Source: Nitrosovibrio sp. Nv4 (GTDB taxonomy: Bacteria; Pseudomonadota; Gammaproteobacteria; Burkholderiales; Nitrosomonadaceae). From it: a DNA stretch of 44,964 nucleotides. Positions 1 to 8,366 of the stretch are shown here, in pieces. The stretch's first letter is position 1. The number at the start of each line of letters is the position of its first letter. The stretch lies in assembly GCA_945860135.1 (NCBI GenBank), contig CAMAPK010000018.1:1-44964 (forward strand), in the 5' to 3' direction. The translations under genes were made by a program, and so were the position numbers. The notes under the pieces were generated by a model, which saw nothing but the letters and a program-made list of their open reading frames with translations, did not search any database and had not been told where the DNA came from.

Positions 1-336
1 GTCGTGCCACATATGGCGCTGCGGTTGTGGAACGTGCCCAGCGCGAGTCCGGAGCTGCCGGAATCCACCCCGACCAGCGACGATGTCCACATCATTGCCG
101 AAAGCCTGCTGCGTCCTTATTGCGGTCCCCACATCGTCGATGAAATCAAGCAGTGGTTCGGTGAAGACGCCACCCACTTGCGTTCGTTCGCGATGGTGGC
201 ACTGCGTGCGGAACAAACCATAGGCTTGCTGGTGATGGCAAGCGAAGATCCGCAGCGTTTCTATCCGGAAATGGGGACGCTCCACCTGCAACGGCTGGGC
301 GACATGGTGGGTACTGCCATCGCCCGCATGGATTGA
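1..336 (+). CDS. DUF484 family protein, C-terminal part (5' end outside window)
   Basis: The frame is open from base 1, so only the last ~112 codons are visible. The residues match the C-terminal GAF-like part of DUF484 proteins: a stretch around 'RSFAMVALR', then 'GLLVMASEDPQRF', then 'LQRLGDMVGTAIAR' near the end. DUF484 genes commonly lie between dapF and xerC in proteobacteria, and xerC follows here after 34 bases, which supports the call. No biochemical role is established for the family. The apparent GTG at base 4 is not taken as a start, because the conserved N-terminal helical part must lie upstream of the window. Confidence 0.8.
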   Translation, partial: VVPHMALRLWNVPSASPELPESTPTSDDVHIIAESLLRPYCGPHIVDEIKQWFGEDATHLRSFAMVALRAEQTIGLLVMASEDPQRFYPEMGTLHLQRLGDMVGTAIARMD

Positions 337-370
337 TGGCAGCGGATAACAAAATCTGAAGGAATAGAGA

Positions 371-1276
371 GTGAGCTTGGCAACGCACGATAACCCGGCA
401 GCAGTTGCCGCCGCTTACCTGTCGCATCTTGCCAATGAACGGCGTTTGTCGCCGCTGACTTGCACGAGTTATGCGCGCGACATTGCCGCGTTGCTGCAAC
501 TGGCAGAAGCAACGCCGCTCGACCAACTGCAAATCCACCATCTGCGACGCTTTATTGCCAAGCTGCACGCTCAAGGGCTCTCCGGCAGAAGCCTGGCGCG
601 CAGGCTCTCGGCCTGGCGCGGTTTTTACAATTATCTGGCGCGGGATCACGGCTATAGCAGCAATCCCTGCGCCGGGCTGCGTGCACCGAAAGCGCCCAAG
701 AATCTGCCGCATGCGCTTTCACCGGACGAGGCGGCGAAGCTGCTGGAGTTTTCCGCTGAAGATCCGGTGGCGCTGTGCGATAAGGCCATGTTCGAGTTGT
801 TTTATTCTTCCGGACTGCGGGTGGCCGAGCTTGCCAGCCTGCAACCGGAGAATCTGAGTTTTTCTGACGGTACCGTGCGTGTCACCGGCAAGGGTGGCAG
901 AACCCGGGTAGTGCCGGTGGGCAATCAGGCAATCCAGGCTTTGCACGCATGGATGAAGTTGCGCGCGACCCTGCTCACACCTGGAGAAACTGCATTGTTC
1001 CTGTCCCGACACGGCAAAGCCATCAATCCGCGCACAATCAGCCAGCGGCTGAAAACCAGGGCATTGCAGCAAGGCATCAGCGCCAATGTGCACCCGCACA
1101 TGCTGCGGCATTCATTCGCTTCGCATCTGCTGCAATCCAGCGGTGACTTGCGCGCAGTGCAGGAAATGTTGGGGCATGCCAGCATCAGTACCACCCAGGT
1201 CTATACCCATCTTGATTTCCAGCATCTGGCGAAGGTATACGATGCGGCGCATCCGCGCGCGAAGAAGAAAAGCTGA
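371..1276 (+). CDS. xerC: Tyrosine recombinase XerC
   Basis: Site-specific recombinase that, with XerD, resolves chromosome dimers at dif; it acts in the cytoplasm at the replication terminus. The protein has 301 residues, the usual XerC length. The N-terminal SAM-like core-binding domain spans about 10-100 and the catalytic domain about 115-295. The catalytic set is complete: Arg150 in 'SGLRVAEL', Lys174 in 'GKGG', His243-x-x-Arg246 in 'HMLRHSF', His269 in '[10 protein letters not shown]' and the nucleophile Tyr278 in 'VYTHLD'. The start is GTG, preceded by 'aaggaatagaga'. It lies between DUF484 and hslV, a typical proteobacterial arrangement. XerC rather than XerD is inferred from that context and the sequence flavour. 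Confidence 0.95.
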   Translation: MSLATHDNPAAVAAAYLSHLANERRLSPLTCTSYARDIAALLQLAEATPLDQLQIHHLRRFIAKLHAQGLSGRSLARRLSAWRGFYNYLARDHGYSSNPCAGLRAPKAPKNLPHALSPDEAAKLLEFSAEDPVALCDKAMFELFYSSGLRVAELASLQPENLSFSDGTVRVTGKGGRTRVVPVGNQAIQALHAWMKLRATLLTPGETALFLSRHGKAINPRTISQRLKTRALQQGISANVHPHMLRHSFASHLLQSSGDLRAVQEMLGHASISTTQVYTHLDFQHLAKVYDAAHPRAKKKS

Positions 1277-1338
1277 AACACGCTTTTCCCCCGAATCGGC
1301 GCTATAATTCTCTTCCCAATAAATCTCAGAATAATTCC

Positions 1339-1875
1339 ATGCAACAACATCGCGGCACCACCATACTTTCCGCACGACGCGGCACAACAGTCGCGCTGGG
1401 CGGCGACGGCCAGGTGACATTGGGTGCGATCGTCGCCAAGGCCAGCGCGCGCAAGGTGCGCCGGCTGTACCATGAAAAAATTCTTGCCGGATTTGCCGGA
1501 GGCACTGCCGATGCCTTCACTTTGTTCGAGCGCTTTGAAGGCAAGCTGGAAAAGCACCAGGGGCACCTGATGCGTTCGGCAGTGGAGCTGGCCAAGGACT
1601 GGCGCACCGACCGTATCCTGCGGCGGCTGGAAGCAATGCTGATCGTGGCCGACCGCGAAACCACGCTCATCATCACCGGCTCAGGCGACGTGATTGAACC
1701 TGAACTGGGATTGGCCGCCATCGGCAGCGGCGGCTCTTACGCCCACTCTGCTGCGCGTGCACTGCTGGAGAATACCGATCAGACCCCGCTGGAAATCGTC
1801 AAGAAATCACTCACCATAGCGGGCGACTTGTGCATCTACACCAACCAGAACCATGTCATCGAGGTTCTGGAGTAA
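1339..1875 (+). CDS. hslV: ATP-dependent protease subunit HslV (ClpQ)
   Basis: Proteolytic subunit of the two-component HslUV protease, an N-terminal-nucleophile threonine hydrolase forming a dodecamer capped by HslU. The protein has 178 residues. By alignment with E. coli HslV the nucleophile is Thr7 of 'GTTILSARR', so a six-residue propeptide ending in Gly would be removed instead of Met alone. Other family marks are 'GDGQVTLG', '[15 protein letters not shown]' and '[16 protein letters not shown]'. It is followed after 27 bases by hslU. A TATAAT stands at 1303-1308 in the 62-base gap after xerC but has no convincing -35 and no sigma-32 pattern, so promoter use is unclear. Confidence 0.97.
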   Translation: MQQHRGTTILSARRGTTVALGGDGQVTLGAIVAKASARKVRRLYHEKILAGFAGGTADAFTLFERFEGKLEKHQGHLMRSAVELAKDWRTDRILRRLEAMLIVADRETTLIITGSGDVIEPELGLAAIGSGGSYAHSAARALLENTDQTPLEIVKKSLTIAGDLCIYTNQNHVIEVLE

Positions 1876-1902
1876 CGCACCACCATTCACACCCCCCACG
1901 CC

Positions 1903-3234
1903 ATGTCCCAAATGACCCCACAGGAAATCGTCCAGGAACTGGACAAGCACATCATCGGCCAGGATGCTGCCAAGCGCGCGGTAGCTATTGCGCTCAGGAA
2001 CCGCTGGCGCAGGCAACAGGTGGCAGACCCGCTGCGACAGGAAATCACGCCGAAGAATATTCTGATGATCGGTCCCACTGGTGTCGGCAAAACCGAGATT
2101 GCACGGCGTCTGGCAAAACTGGCCGATGCGCCGTTCATCAAGGTGGAGGCAACCAAGTTCACCGAGGTAGGTTATGTTGGCCGCGATGTGGATTCGATCA
2201 TTCGCGATCTGGTGGAATCCGCCATCAAGCAAGCGCGCGAGCAGGAGACCGCCAAGATGCGCACCCGTGCCGAGGATCAGGCAGAAGAGCGCATCCTCGA
2301 TGTGCTGTTGCCACCTGCACGAGAAATGGGTTTGGCAGCAGAAACCGGGGAGCATGACAATGCCACCCGGCAGAAATTTCGCAAGAAATTGCGTGAAGGC
2401 GAACTCGACGACAAGGAAATAGAAATCGAACTGGCAGCGACGCATGCGCACATGGAAATCTTTGCCCCGCCGGGGATGGAGGAACTCACTACCCAGATTC
2501 AGGGCATGTTCCAGAACATGGGTGCAGAAAGAAAGAAAACCCGCAAGCTCAAAATCCGCGAAGCGCTGAAACTCCTCGGCGATGAAGAGGCCGCCAAGCT
2601 GGTCAATGACGAAGAGCTGAAGCTGCGCGCAGTGCAGAACGTCGAACAGAACGGCATCGTGTTCCTGGACGAGATCGACAAGATTACCAGCCGCTCCGAA
2701 ACTTCCGGTGCGGATGTGTCGCGCCAGGGCGTGCAACGCGACTTGCTGCCGCTGGTGGAAGGCACCACCGTTTCCACCAAGTACGGCATGATCAAGACCG
2801 ATCACATTCTATTCATTGCCAGCGGCGCATTCCATCTGGCCAAGCCTTCCGACTTGATTCCGGAATTGCAGGGCCGCTTTCCGATCCGCGTCGAGCTGGC
2901 GAGCCTCAGTGCCGACGATTTCATCCAGATCCTCACCAACACCGATGCCTGTCTGACGCGCCAATACGAAGCGCTGCTCGAAACCGAAGGAGTCAAGCTG
3001 GAGTTCACGTTTGACGCGATCAAGCGCCTGGCGGAGATTGCTTTTGCAGTCAACGAAAAAACCGAGAATATCGGCGCAAGGCGGCTCCATACCGTGATGG
3101 AGAAACTGTTGGAAGATGTTTCGTTCGATGCGGCAAAACACCGCGGCGATACCGTTGTGATCGATGCCGCTTACGTGGATGTACGGCTCAAGGATCTGTC
3201 CCAGAGCGAGGATCTGGCGCGCTATGTGCTATAG
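1903..3234 (+). CDS. hslU: HslU (ClpY) AAA+ unfoldase of the HslUV protease
   Basis: Hexameric ATPase that unfolds substrates and feeds them into HslV. At 443 residues it has the same length as E. coli HslU. The Walker A GPTGVGKT is at 57-64 and the Walker B VFLDEID at about 253-259; the I domain between them is present with normal length. The C-terminus ends in 'LARYVL', the hydrophobic tail that docks into HslV to activate it. The start is ATG in '[10 protein letters not shown]'; a second in-frame ATG three codons on is an alternative. The last base of its stop codon is the first base of a small inverted-repeat element, so any native terminator has been replaced or displaced. Confidence 0.97.
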   Translation: MSQMTPQEIVQELDKHIIGQDAAKRAVAIALRNRWRRQQVADPLRQEITPKNILMIGPTGVGKTEIARRLAKLADAPFIKVEATKFTEVGYVGRDVDSIIRDLVESAIKQAREQETAKMRTRAEDQAEERILDVLLPPAREMGLAAETGEHDNATRQKFRKKLREGELDDKEIEIELAATHAHMEIFAPPGMEELTTQIQGMFQNMGAERKKTRKLKIREALKLLGDEEAAKLVNDEELKLRAVQNVEQNGIVFLDEIDKITSRSETSGADVSRQGVQRDLLPLVEGTTVSTKYGMIKTDHILFIASGAFHLAKPSDLIPELQGRFPIRVELASLSADDFIQILTNTDACLTRQYEALLETEGVKLEFTFDAIKRLAEIAFAVNEKTENIGARRLHTVMEKLLEDVSFDAAKHRGDTVVIDAAYVDVRLKDLSQSEDLARYVL

Positions 3235-3506
3235 GAGCCGCCGAACAAGTCCTCCGTGGAGCGCGTTGCTGTCAAAATCGGGATGATTGCAAGGCGCGCG
3301 ACGCAGGTCGTAGCTGGCCTACGAGGCCAAGGAGCGCAACACAGCAAGCGCCAGATTTTGCCGCAACCCATACGGGACGGGGCTTTGCAGGTGGTCTGCG
3401 GTGTCAGGCTCGTAGCGAAGGGAATGACCATTCGCGTCCTCGCCTTTCGTGCATCCCATCCCGCAAAGCCGCCGTCGCGCCCGCGTGGAACTTGTTCGGC
3501 GGTTCC
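3234..3506. mobile_element. MITE-like inverted-repeat element, copy A (273 bp)
   Basis: The ends are inverted repeats: the left end reads ggagccgccgaacaagt and the right end, reverse-complemented, reads ggaaccgccgaacaagt. The interior carries no credible gene, and the same sequence recurs in the same orientation at 32372-32743 with about 99 extra bases in the middle. Shared landmarks are 'cctccgtggagc', 'gcgcgcgacgcaggtcgtag', 'acccatacgggacgggg' and 'tcaggctcgtagcgaaggga'. TA flanks both ends. This fits a non-autonomous element moved by a transposase in trans; no transposase with matching ends is in the window. The family is not recognised. Confidence 0.75.
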
Positions 3507-3720
3507 TAAGGACAGCGGAATAGTACGCAATCTGTTATAATCCCCACCTGCGGCGTTAGCTCCACGTCTTCGCGCCGCCCATCCTGTTTCTCTTTAGGCT
3601 GCCTGGATCAATCCGAAGTTTTAGAAAAATTTGGATTCATAGAGGCATCCTTCATTCATCTGCCTAAGACTGGCGTTCCGGAATCGGGACGACAGGCCGA
3701 TGCCACCCCCTTGGAGTTTT

Positions 3721-5049
3721 ATGTCTTTTGCTAATTTCGGCTTGTCCGATGAAATCATTCGTGCTGTCACTGAACGTGGCTACACCATTCCCACCCCGAT
3801 CCAGTCGCAGGCGATTCCTGCGGTACTGGCCGGCGGCGATCTGCTGGCCGGCGCGCAAACCGGCACCGGCAAGACTGCCGGTTTTACCCTGCCCATTCTG
3901 CATCGCCTTTCCGACAAGAGCGTCAAGGGGCCGTCCAGCGGACGCCCGCCAATACGCGCGCTGATTCTCGTCCCCACCCGCGAACTCGCGGCACAGGTGG
4001 AAGAGAGCGTGCGCGATTACGGCAAATACCTGAAGCTGAGCTCGATGATCATGATCGGTGGAGTCAACATCAACCCGCAGATCACCCGCCTGAAAAGCCG
4101 GGTGGATATTCTGGTCGCCACACCGGGGCGTCTGCTGGATCACGTGCAGCAAAAAACCCTCGACCTGTCGCACGTTGAAATTCTCGTGCTGGACGAAGCC
4201 GACCGCATGCTCGACATGGGCTTCATCCGCGACATCCGGAAGATACTCGCGCTGCTGCCCAAGCAGCGGCAGAACCTGCTGTTCTCCGCCACCCTGTCGG
4301 ACGAGATCCAGATACTGGCGGACAATCTGCTCAACAAGCCAGTGATGATCGAAGTGGCGCGCCGCAACGCGACCGCTGACAAGGTGACGCACGTGGTGCA
4401 CCCGGTGGATCGCGAACGCAAGCGCGACCTGCTTGCGCATCTGATCAAACAACACCGCTGGCAGCAGGTGCTGGTGTTCACCCGTACCAAGCACGGCGCC
4501 AATAAGCTGGCTGAATATTTGGTCGCAAGCGGCATTCCATCGCTCGCCATTCACGGCAACAAGAGTCAGGCGGCACGCACCCGGGCGCTGGCGGAATTCA
4601 AGACCGGCACCCTGCCAGTGCTGGTGGCAACGGATATTGCCGCACGCGGCATCGACATCAGCGAGCTGCCGCATGTGGTCAACTTCGAGCTGCCCAATGT
4701 AGCGGAGGACTATGTCCATCGCATCGGCCGCACTGGCCGCGCCGGAGCGGAAGGCGATGCGGTGTCGCTGGTGTGCGTGGATGAACGCAAGCTGCTGGCC
4801 GACATCGAGAGGCTGATCAAGCGCGACCTGCCCAGCAAAGTCATTGCCGGTTTTGAGCCCGACCCGCGCATCAAGGCCGAGCCGATAATCAATGGGCGCA
4901 GCGGCGGGCCGCGTGGCGCGTCATCCTCACGCAGCCAGCCCAGCGGGCGCACGAGCGCCAAGCCAGCAGGCAAACGGCCGACGGGATTCTCACGCTCGGC
5001 TACCGGCAACGGGCCTGCGGCACACCGCTCTGGCGGCCGCGGGCGCTAG
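3721..5049 (+). CDS. rhlE: DEAD-box RNA helicase, RhlE type
   Basis: ATP-dependent RNA helicase of the kind used in ribosome assembly and mRNA turnover. It has 442 residues from the chosen start, where 'ttggag' stands before ATG and '[16 protein letters not shown]' begins the usual Q-motif region; an ATG seven codons earlier lacks this. Motifs in order: Q motif 'GYTIPTPIQ', motif I AQTGTGKT at 45-52, 'PTRELA', DEAD at 158-161, 'FSATLSDEI', 'TDIAARGID' and '[10 protein letters not shown]'. The last ~65 residues are a basic Gly/Arg/Ser-rich tail typical of RhlE. It is preceded by a ~210-base leader with a short stem at 3610-3637. RhlE rather than another DEAD-box paralogue is inferred from the motif I context and the tail. 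Confidence 0.9.
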   Translation: MSFANFGLSDEIIRAVTERGYTIPTPIQSQAIPAVLAGGDLLAGAQTGTGKTAGFTLPILHRLSDKSVKGPSSGRPPIRALILVPTRELAAQVEESVRDYGKYLKLSSMIMIGGVNINPQITRLKSRVDILVATPGRLLDHVQQKTLDLSHVEILVLDEADRMLDMGFIRDIRKILALLPKQRQNLLFSATLSDEIQILADNLLNKPVMIEVARRNATADKVTHVVHPVDRERKRDLLAHLIKQHRWQQVLVFTRTKHGANKLAEYLVASGIPSLAIHGNKSQAARTRALAEFKTGTLPVLVATDIAARGIDISELPHVVNFELPNVAEDYVHRIGRTGRAGAEGDAVSLVCVDERKLLADIERLIKRDLPSKVIAGFEPDPRIKAEPIINGRSGGPRGASSSRSQPSGRTSAKPAGKRPTGFSRSATGNGPAAHRSGGRGR

Positions 5050-5067
5050 TTCTGTTGCGAGCTGGAG

Positions 5068-6270
5068 CTACACAAACTGCCCGGCGGCATAGCCCGACGC
5101 CCACGCCCACTGGAAATTGAATCCACCGAGGTGTCCGGTCACATCGACCACCTCGCCGATGAAATAGAGTCCGGGCACTTTCTTCGCCTGCATGGTCTTG
5201 GATGACAGCTCACGCGTATCCACTCCGCCCAGCGTCACTTCCGCTTTTTTGTAACCCACGGTACCGCTGGGCGTAACTTGCCAGTCGTGCAGTTGCGCCG
5301 CAATCTGTTGCAGTTCGCGCTCACTGTAGTGCTGCAGCGGCCTGAGCGGCTGCACCGCTGCGATGGTTTCGCTCCAGGCCTGGGCAAAGCGTCTGGGCAG
5401 ATATTGCGAGAGCAGATTGGGCAGCAAGCTGGCGCTATGCCGGTGAGCGAGCAGCAATGCGGCCGCGTCGAGATCCGGCAACAGGTTGATGTGGATGGCT
5501 TCGCCGGGCTGCCAGTAGGAGGAAATTTGCAATATCGCCGGGCCGCTCAGGCCGCGATGCGTAATCAATAAATTCTCGCGGAAATGCCTACCGTTACAAG
5601 AGACCGCGGCGTCCAGCGCCACTCCCGGCAGTCCGGCAAAGCAGGCCAGTTGCTCCGGCGCAAAAGTCAGCGGCACCAGTGCCGGGCGCAAGGGTGTTAC
5701 CGCAATGCCGAATTGCTCGGCGACACGATAACCGAAAGGGCTGGCGCCGATTTTCGGAATGGACAGGCCACCAGTTGCGATCACCAATGACTTGGTGACT
5801 ATGCTGCCGCGGTCGGTTTCCAGCACAAATCCACCGTTGCTATCAGCATCTGGCCTGGCAGGATTGATGCTCTGCACCCGGCACGGCATTTGCCATTCCA
5901 CGCCCGCCGCCGCGCACTCCTGCCGCAATAGATCGATGATCTGCTGTGCGCTGTCGTCGCAAAACAGTTGCCCCAATTTCTTTTCGTGATAGCGGATGTC
6001 ATGCTTTTCCACCAGCGCGATAAAGTCCTGCGGGGTGAAACGTGCCAGTGCAGAGCGGCAGAAATGCGGATTGTGCGACAGGAAATTTTCCGGCCCGGCA
6101 TGGCGATTGGTGAAATTGCAGTGTCCGCCGCCGGAAATACGAATTTTTTCTGCGAGCCGGGTCGCATGATCCAGCAGCAGTACCGCACGGCCGCGCTTGC
6201 CTGCCTCCAGCGCGCACATCATGCCTGCGGCCCCGGCACCGATCACGACTACATCTTTTGTTAATTTCAT
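5068..6270 (-). CDS. NAD(P)/FAD-dependent oxidoreductase, BaiN/HI0933 (YhiN) family
   Basis: Flavoprotein of 400 residues with an N-terminal Rossmann dinucleotide motif GxGxxG at 11-16 ('IGAGAAG'), the family segment 'KIRISGGGHCNFTN' at about 42-55, a second nucleotide-contact motif 'VIATGGLSIPKIGASPFGY', and the C-terminal 'GLYFIGEVVDVTGHLGGFNFQWAWASGYAAG'-type FAD closure. The physiological substrate in most bacteria is unknown. It is convergent with the helicase gene, with 18 bases between stops. The gene is intact, but an insertion sequence ends one base upstream of its ATG, so no native Shine-Dalgarno or promoter remains; expression may be reduced or driven from the element. Confidence 0.9.
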   Translation of the reverse strand: MKLTKDVVVIGAGAAGMMCALEAGKRGRAVLLLDHATRLAEKIRISGGGHCNFTNRHAGPENFLSHNPHFCRSALARFTPQDFIALVEKHDIRYHEKKLGQLFCDDSAQQIIDLLRQECAAAGVEWQMPCRVQSINPARPDADSNGGFVLETDRGSIVTKSLVIATGGLSIPKIGASPFGYRVAEQFGIAVTPLRPALVPLTFAPEQLACFAGLPGVALDAAVSCNGRHFRENLLITHRGLSGPAILQISSYWQPGEAIHINLLPDLDAAALLLAHRHSASLLPNLLSQYLPRRFAQAWSETIAAVQPLRPLQHYSERELQQIAAQLHDWQVTPSGTVGYKKAEVTLGGVDTRELSSKTMQAKKVPGLYFIGEVVDVTGHLGGFNFQWAWASGYAAGQFV

Positions 6271-6271
6271 T

Positions 6272-7009
6272 GGGTCTTAGGAAGTTAAGCACTTATTAAA
6301 GTGTGCTAACTTCTTGAGATGAATGTTAAAAATAGGTACTACCGCCGTTCCCGAATCAGCGAGAAGAAATTCCGGCAGCTTTTGCGTTGTTTTGCCATGG
6401 ATTTTACGGCCACAGATACGGCGACATTGACCGATATCTCGGTGCGCTCGGTCAACAGCATTTACCTGAAACTGAGGTCTCGAATTGCGACTGTGTGTGA
6501 GCAACAGTCGCCGCTGCAGGGGGCGGTTGAAGTCGATGAATCGTACTTTGGTCCGCGTCGTGTCAGAGGTAAACGTGGTCGCGGCGCCTATGGCAAAACG
6601 ATTGTGTTTGGTCTGCTGAAACGCGACGGGAGAGTCTATACCGAGATTGTGCCAGATTGCACCAAAGCCACGCTGCAAGGGGTGATCCGGGGACACATCG
6701 CACCCGATACGGTGATTCACTCGGACGGCTGGCGTGGCTATGATGGCCTGGTAGATATCGGTTTTGATAAGCACTTTAGAGTGAACCACAGTGCCAATGA
6801 ATTTGCGCGGGGTGAGCATCATATCAACGGCATTGAATCGTTCTGGAGTTATGCCAAACGCAGGTTGCAGAAGTTCAACGGAATATCCGTCATCACCTTC
6901 TACCTGCATTTGAAAGAAACTGAATTCCGCTTTAACCATCGCCGTGATAATCTGTATCTTGAGTTACTTCGATTATTGAGATTAAACCCGCTTTAACTTC
7001 CTAAGACCC
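6272..7009. mobile_element. IS1595-family insertion sequence (738 bp, complete)
   Basis: The ends are perfect 17-bp inverted repeats: gggtcttaggaagttaa at 6272-6288 and its complement at 6993-7009. A single transposase fills the interior, and its stop codon lies inside the right repeat. The IS1595 family normally leaves an 8-bp target duplication, but the flanks (atttcatt on the left, aatattat on the right) do not match. The element separates the flavoprotein gene from a toxin-antitoxin pair. Confidence 0.9.
6319..6996 (+). CDS. IS1595-family transposase
   Basis: A 225-residue transposase with the IS1595-type catalytic domain: first Asp at 73 in 'VEVDESYFG', second Asp at 136 in 'HSDGWRGY', and the third site in 'HHINGIESFWSYAKRRL' (Asn170/Glu173). 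The N-terminal ~60 residues resemble the helix-turn-helix zinc-ribbon region of the family but show no clear CxxC pairs. The frame is uninterrupted and the ends are intact, so the element may still be active. Assignment to a group within the family is not attempted. Confidence 0.92.
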   Translation: MNVKNRYYRRSRISEKKFRQLLRCFAMDFTATDTATLTDISVRSVNSIYLKLRSRIATVCEQQSPLQGAVEVDESYFGPRRVRGKRGRGAYGKTIVFGLLKRDGRVYTEIVPDCTKATLQGVIRGHIAPDTVIHSDGWRGYDGLVDIGFDKHFRVNHSANEFARGEHHINGIESFWSYAKRRLQKFNGISVITFYLHLKETEFRFNHRRDNLYLELLRLLRLNPL

Positions 7010-7132
7010 AATATTATTTATCTAAATGCCGAATGTCATTTTGCAACTCATTGATATATAAGAGTAGAGAAAGCAGTGCGGGGAATTGCCAAGTCAGCAG
7101 TTGCTGGTGAACGATTTTTTGGAAGATTGGGC

Positions 7133-7555
7133 TTACAGTGCCCAGGGGTTGAAGATTTGTGGGTACAGCACGAAATCCTGCACGTTGCGGGTGACCACGG
7201 TGAGGCCGTGGCATTGAGCGGTGGCCATAAGCAGGCCGTCCATTACCGGCAGGGGTTGTCCGGCCAGTTCCGAGTGTGCGGCAATTTGTGCCCAAGCGTG
7301 GAACGCGACCGCGTCGAGCGGCAGGATGCGCCCCGCGAAACGCTGCTCCACCTTGCCCAGCCATGCGGTGAGTTTCTGGCTACGGCGCGGGTCGCTGGCG
7401 CGCAGCTTGAGGATGCCTTTCTCGATCTCTCCCAGGCTGATGACGCTGATGAACAGGCTGGCTTCATCCTGCTCATCCAGCCAGGCGATCACTTCCGGCG
7501 CGGGGGTTTTCCTGGCGTATTCGGAAAGCGCACAGGTGTCCAGCAACCAACTCAT
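7133..7555 (-). CDS. PIN-domain toxin (FitB/VapC-like ribonuclease)
   Basis: A 140-residue PIN domain expected to cut RNA with Mg2+. The acidic active-site residues are in place: Asp6 in 'LLDTCALSE', Glu43 in 'SLGEIEKG', Asp106 in 'VMDGLLMATA' and Asp127 in 'TRNVQDF'. The 'CALSEY' and 'LGEIEKGI' wording is closest to the FitB-like branch. The start ATG overlaps the antitoxin stop (ATGA), so the two are translationally coupled. It lies just beyond the IS element. Family and partner are clear; target RNA is unknown. Confidence 0.9.
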   Translation of the reverse strand: MSWLLDTCALSEYARKTPAPEVIAWLDEQDEASLFISVISLGEIEKGILKLRASDPRRSQKLTAWLGKVEQRFAGRILPLDAVAFHAWAQIAAHSELAGQPLPVMDGLLMATAQCHGLTVVTRNVQDFVLYPQIFNPWAL

Positions 7556-7803
7556 AGCTTGATGTCGCGCCCGGTGTCGGGGCTGCGGGAAATGTCCAGA
7601 TCTTCCGCTGCAAGGTCGGGATGCAGCAACGCTGCGGAGAGTTTGCCCTGGCGGCGGGTGAGCCGGGCGTATTCTTCCGCCGAAACCACTACCGCCGTTG
7701 GCTTGCCATGCACCGTGACTACTTGGGCATCGCCGCTTGCCGCACGTTTGATGAGCTGGCTCAAGTTACCCTTTGCTTCTTGCAGTTGCCATTCGCTATG
7801 CAT
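7552..7803 (-). CDS. Phd/YefM-type antitoxin
   Basis: An 83-residue antitoxin with the Phd/YefM pattern: 'WQLQEAKGNLSQLIKRA', then a beta hairpin 'VVTVHGKPTAVVVSAEEY', followed by a charged C-terminal tail that would wrap the toxin. It is the first gene of the pair and overlaps the PIN toxin by 4 bases. Such antitoxins neutralise the toxin and repress their own promoter. A Phd-family antitoxin paired with a PIN toxin is a common combination. Confidence 0.88.
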   Translation of the reverse strand: MHSEWQLQEAKGNLSQLIKRAASGDAQVVTVHGKPTAVVVSAEEYARLTRRQGKLSAALLHPDLAAEDLDISRSPDTGRDIKL

Positions 7804-7890
7804 AATGTCCTCGCTTAATTCTGACTAATCTGGCTAGAATTTAGCACAAAGTTTGAAGATTGGCTATGCCTTATTTCCGAAGATCTGATC

Positions 7891-8015
7891 GGGTGGGGAG
7901 TGGTGAGTGGTAAGTAGTGAGTGGTGAGTAGTGAGTAGTGAGTAGTGAGTGGTAAGTGGTGAGTGGGAAGTGGTAAGTAGTCAGTGGGAAATGATGAGTA
8001 GGAAATAGAAAATAG
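7891..8015. repeat. Degenerate heptanucleotide tandem repeat (GTRAGTR-like), copy 1
   Basis: About 125 bases made of 7-base units such as gtgagtg, gtgagta and gtaagtg, degenerating at the right end (gggaaat, aggaaat). It is intergenic, upstream of a duplicated leader. The same unit recurs at 11042-11142 in this orientation and at 29530-29585 in reverse. The open frame across it encodes only a low-complexity 'THYSPLTTYH'-type string and is not a gene. Confidence 0.85.
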
Positions 8016-8231
8016 TTAATATTACTCATAATAAGCAAACTATTATTTTCCAATATTCTGTAATCGGATATAAATAATGGCAGGGCAGGGGTATAAACGG
8101 GGAAATCCTGCTACGCATATTCACCAAACCCGTGCATTGATCATATGATTCTCCATTGTTCGCAGAAACTTGCCGCCAAACTGGCCGATGTCGCCGAGGT
8201 TTCGCCAGTGCCGCTGGAGGAAGCCAGCCCG
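8016..8231 (+). repeat. Duplicated leader plus gene start, copy 1
   Basis: This stretch matches 11143-11356 at roughly 80 percent by eye. Shared landmarks are 'taatcggatataaat', 'ggaaatcctgctacgcata', 'gattctccattgttc' and 'gccgatgtcgccgaggtttc'. With the heptamer repeat before it, the duplicated unit is about 340 bases. Similarity stops abruptly after 'agcccg' at 8231, 29 codons into the duplicated gene. Confidence 0.8.
8145..8231 (+). pseudogene. Truncated copy of the DUF6933-like gene (29 codons)
   Basis: The first 29 codons repeat the start of the full-length gene at 11270 almost exactly ('MILHCSQKLAAKLADVAEVS...' in both), after which the sequence is unrelated and runs to a stop at 8342. 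It therefore looks like a 5' fragment left by a partial duplication rather than a working short gene. It lies directly in front of the promoter region of the next gene. Confidence 0.75.
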
Positions 8232-8304
8232 TTCTGTGGGGCTGAATTAGCGCATGGAATTATTTTGGTTTTCGCTCGAGATCCAAAACAACATTCGAAT
8301 GCTA

Positions 8305-8360
8305 CTTTACGTTTAACTACAAATTACTTTACAATTATGTAAATATTACCTTACGTTTAA
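8305..8360 (+). promoter_or_regulatory. TTTAC-rich candidate operator before the HTH-ATPase gene
   Basis: Two near-identical 12-mers, ctttacgtttaa at 8305-8316 and ccttacgtttaa at 8349-8360, start 44 bases apart (about four helical turns). Between them lies the perfect palindrome tttaca-atta-tgtaaa at 8328-8343. The second 12-mer ends six bases before the ATG. The arrangement suggests a DNA-binding site, possibly for the winged helix of the downstream protein; this is an inference. Confidence 0.45.
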
Positions 8361-8366
8361 TTTGCC

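Noticed and set aside
1272-1296. Sigma-32 promoter before hslV
   Set aside because: gctgaaa and ccccgaat resemble the boxes, but the spacer is only 10 bases and the -10 core is wrong.
1807-2805. 332-codon open frame antisense to hslU
   Set aside because: Shadow of a GC-rich conserved gene: no start context, no family pattern, and hslU is certain on the other strand.
3222-3530. Open frame across the inverted-repeat element, with a relative at 32318
   Set aside because: The peptides match only because both are read through copies of the same non-coding element; the frames differ in length and lack ribosome sites.
7891-8015. CRISPR-like array
   Set aside because: Units are 7 bases without spacers, and no cas genes are present; it is a simple tandem repeat.
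7871-8053. Open frame of repeated 'PLTTYH' residues, also at 11042
   Set aside because: Translation of a 7-base tandem repeat, not a protein.
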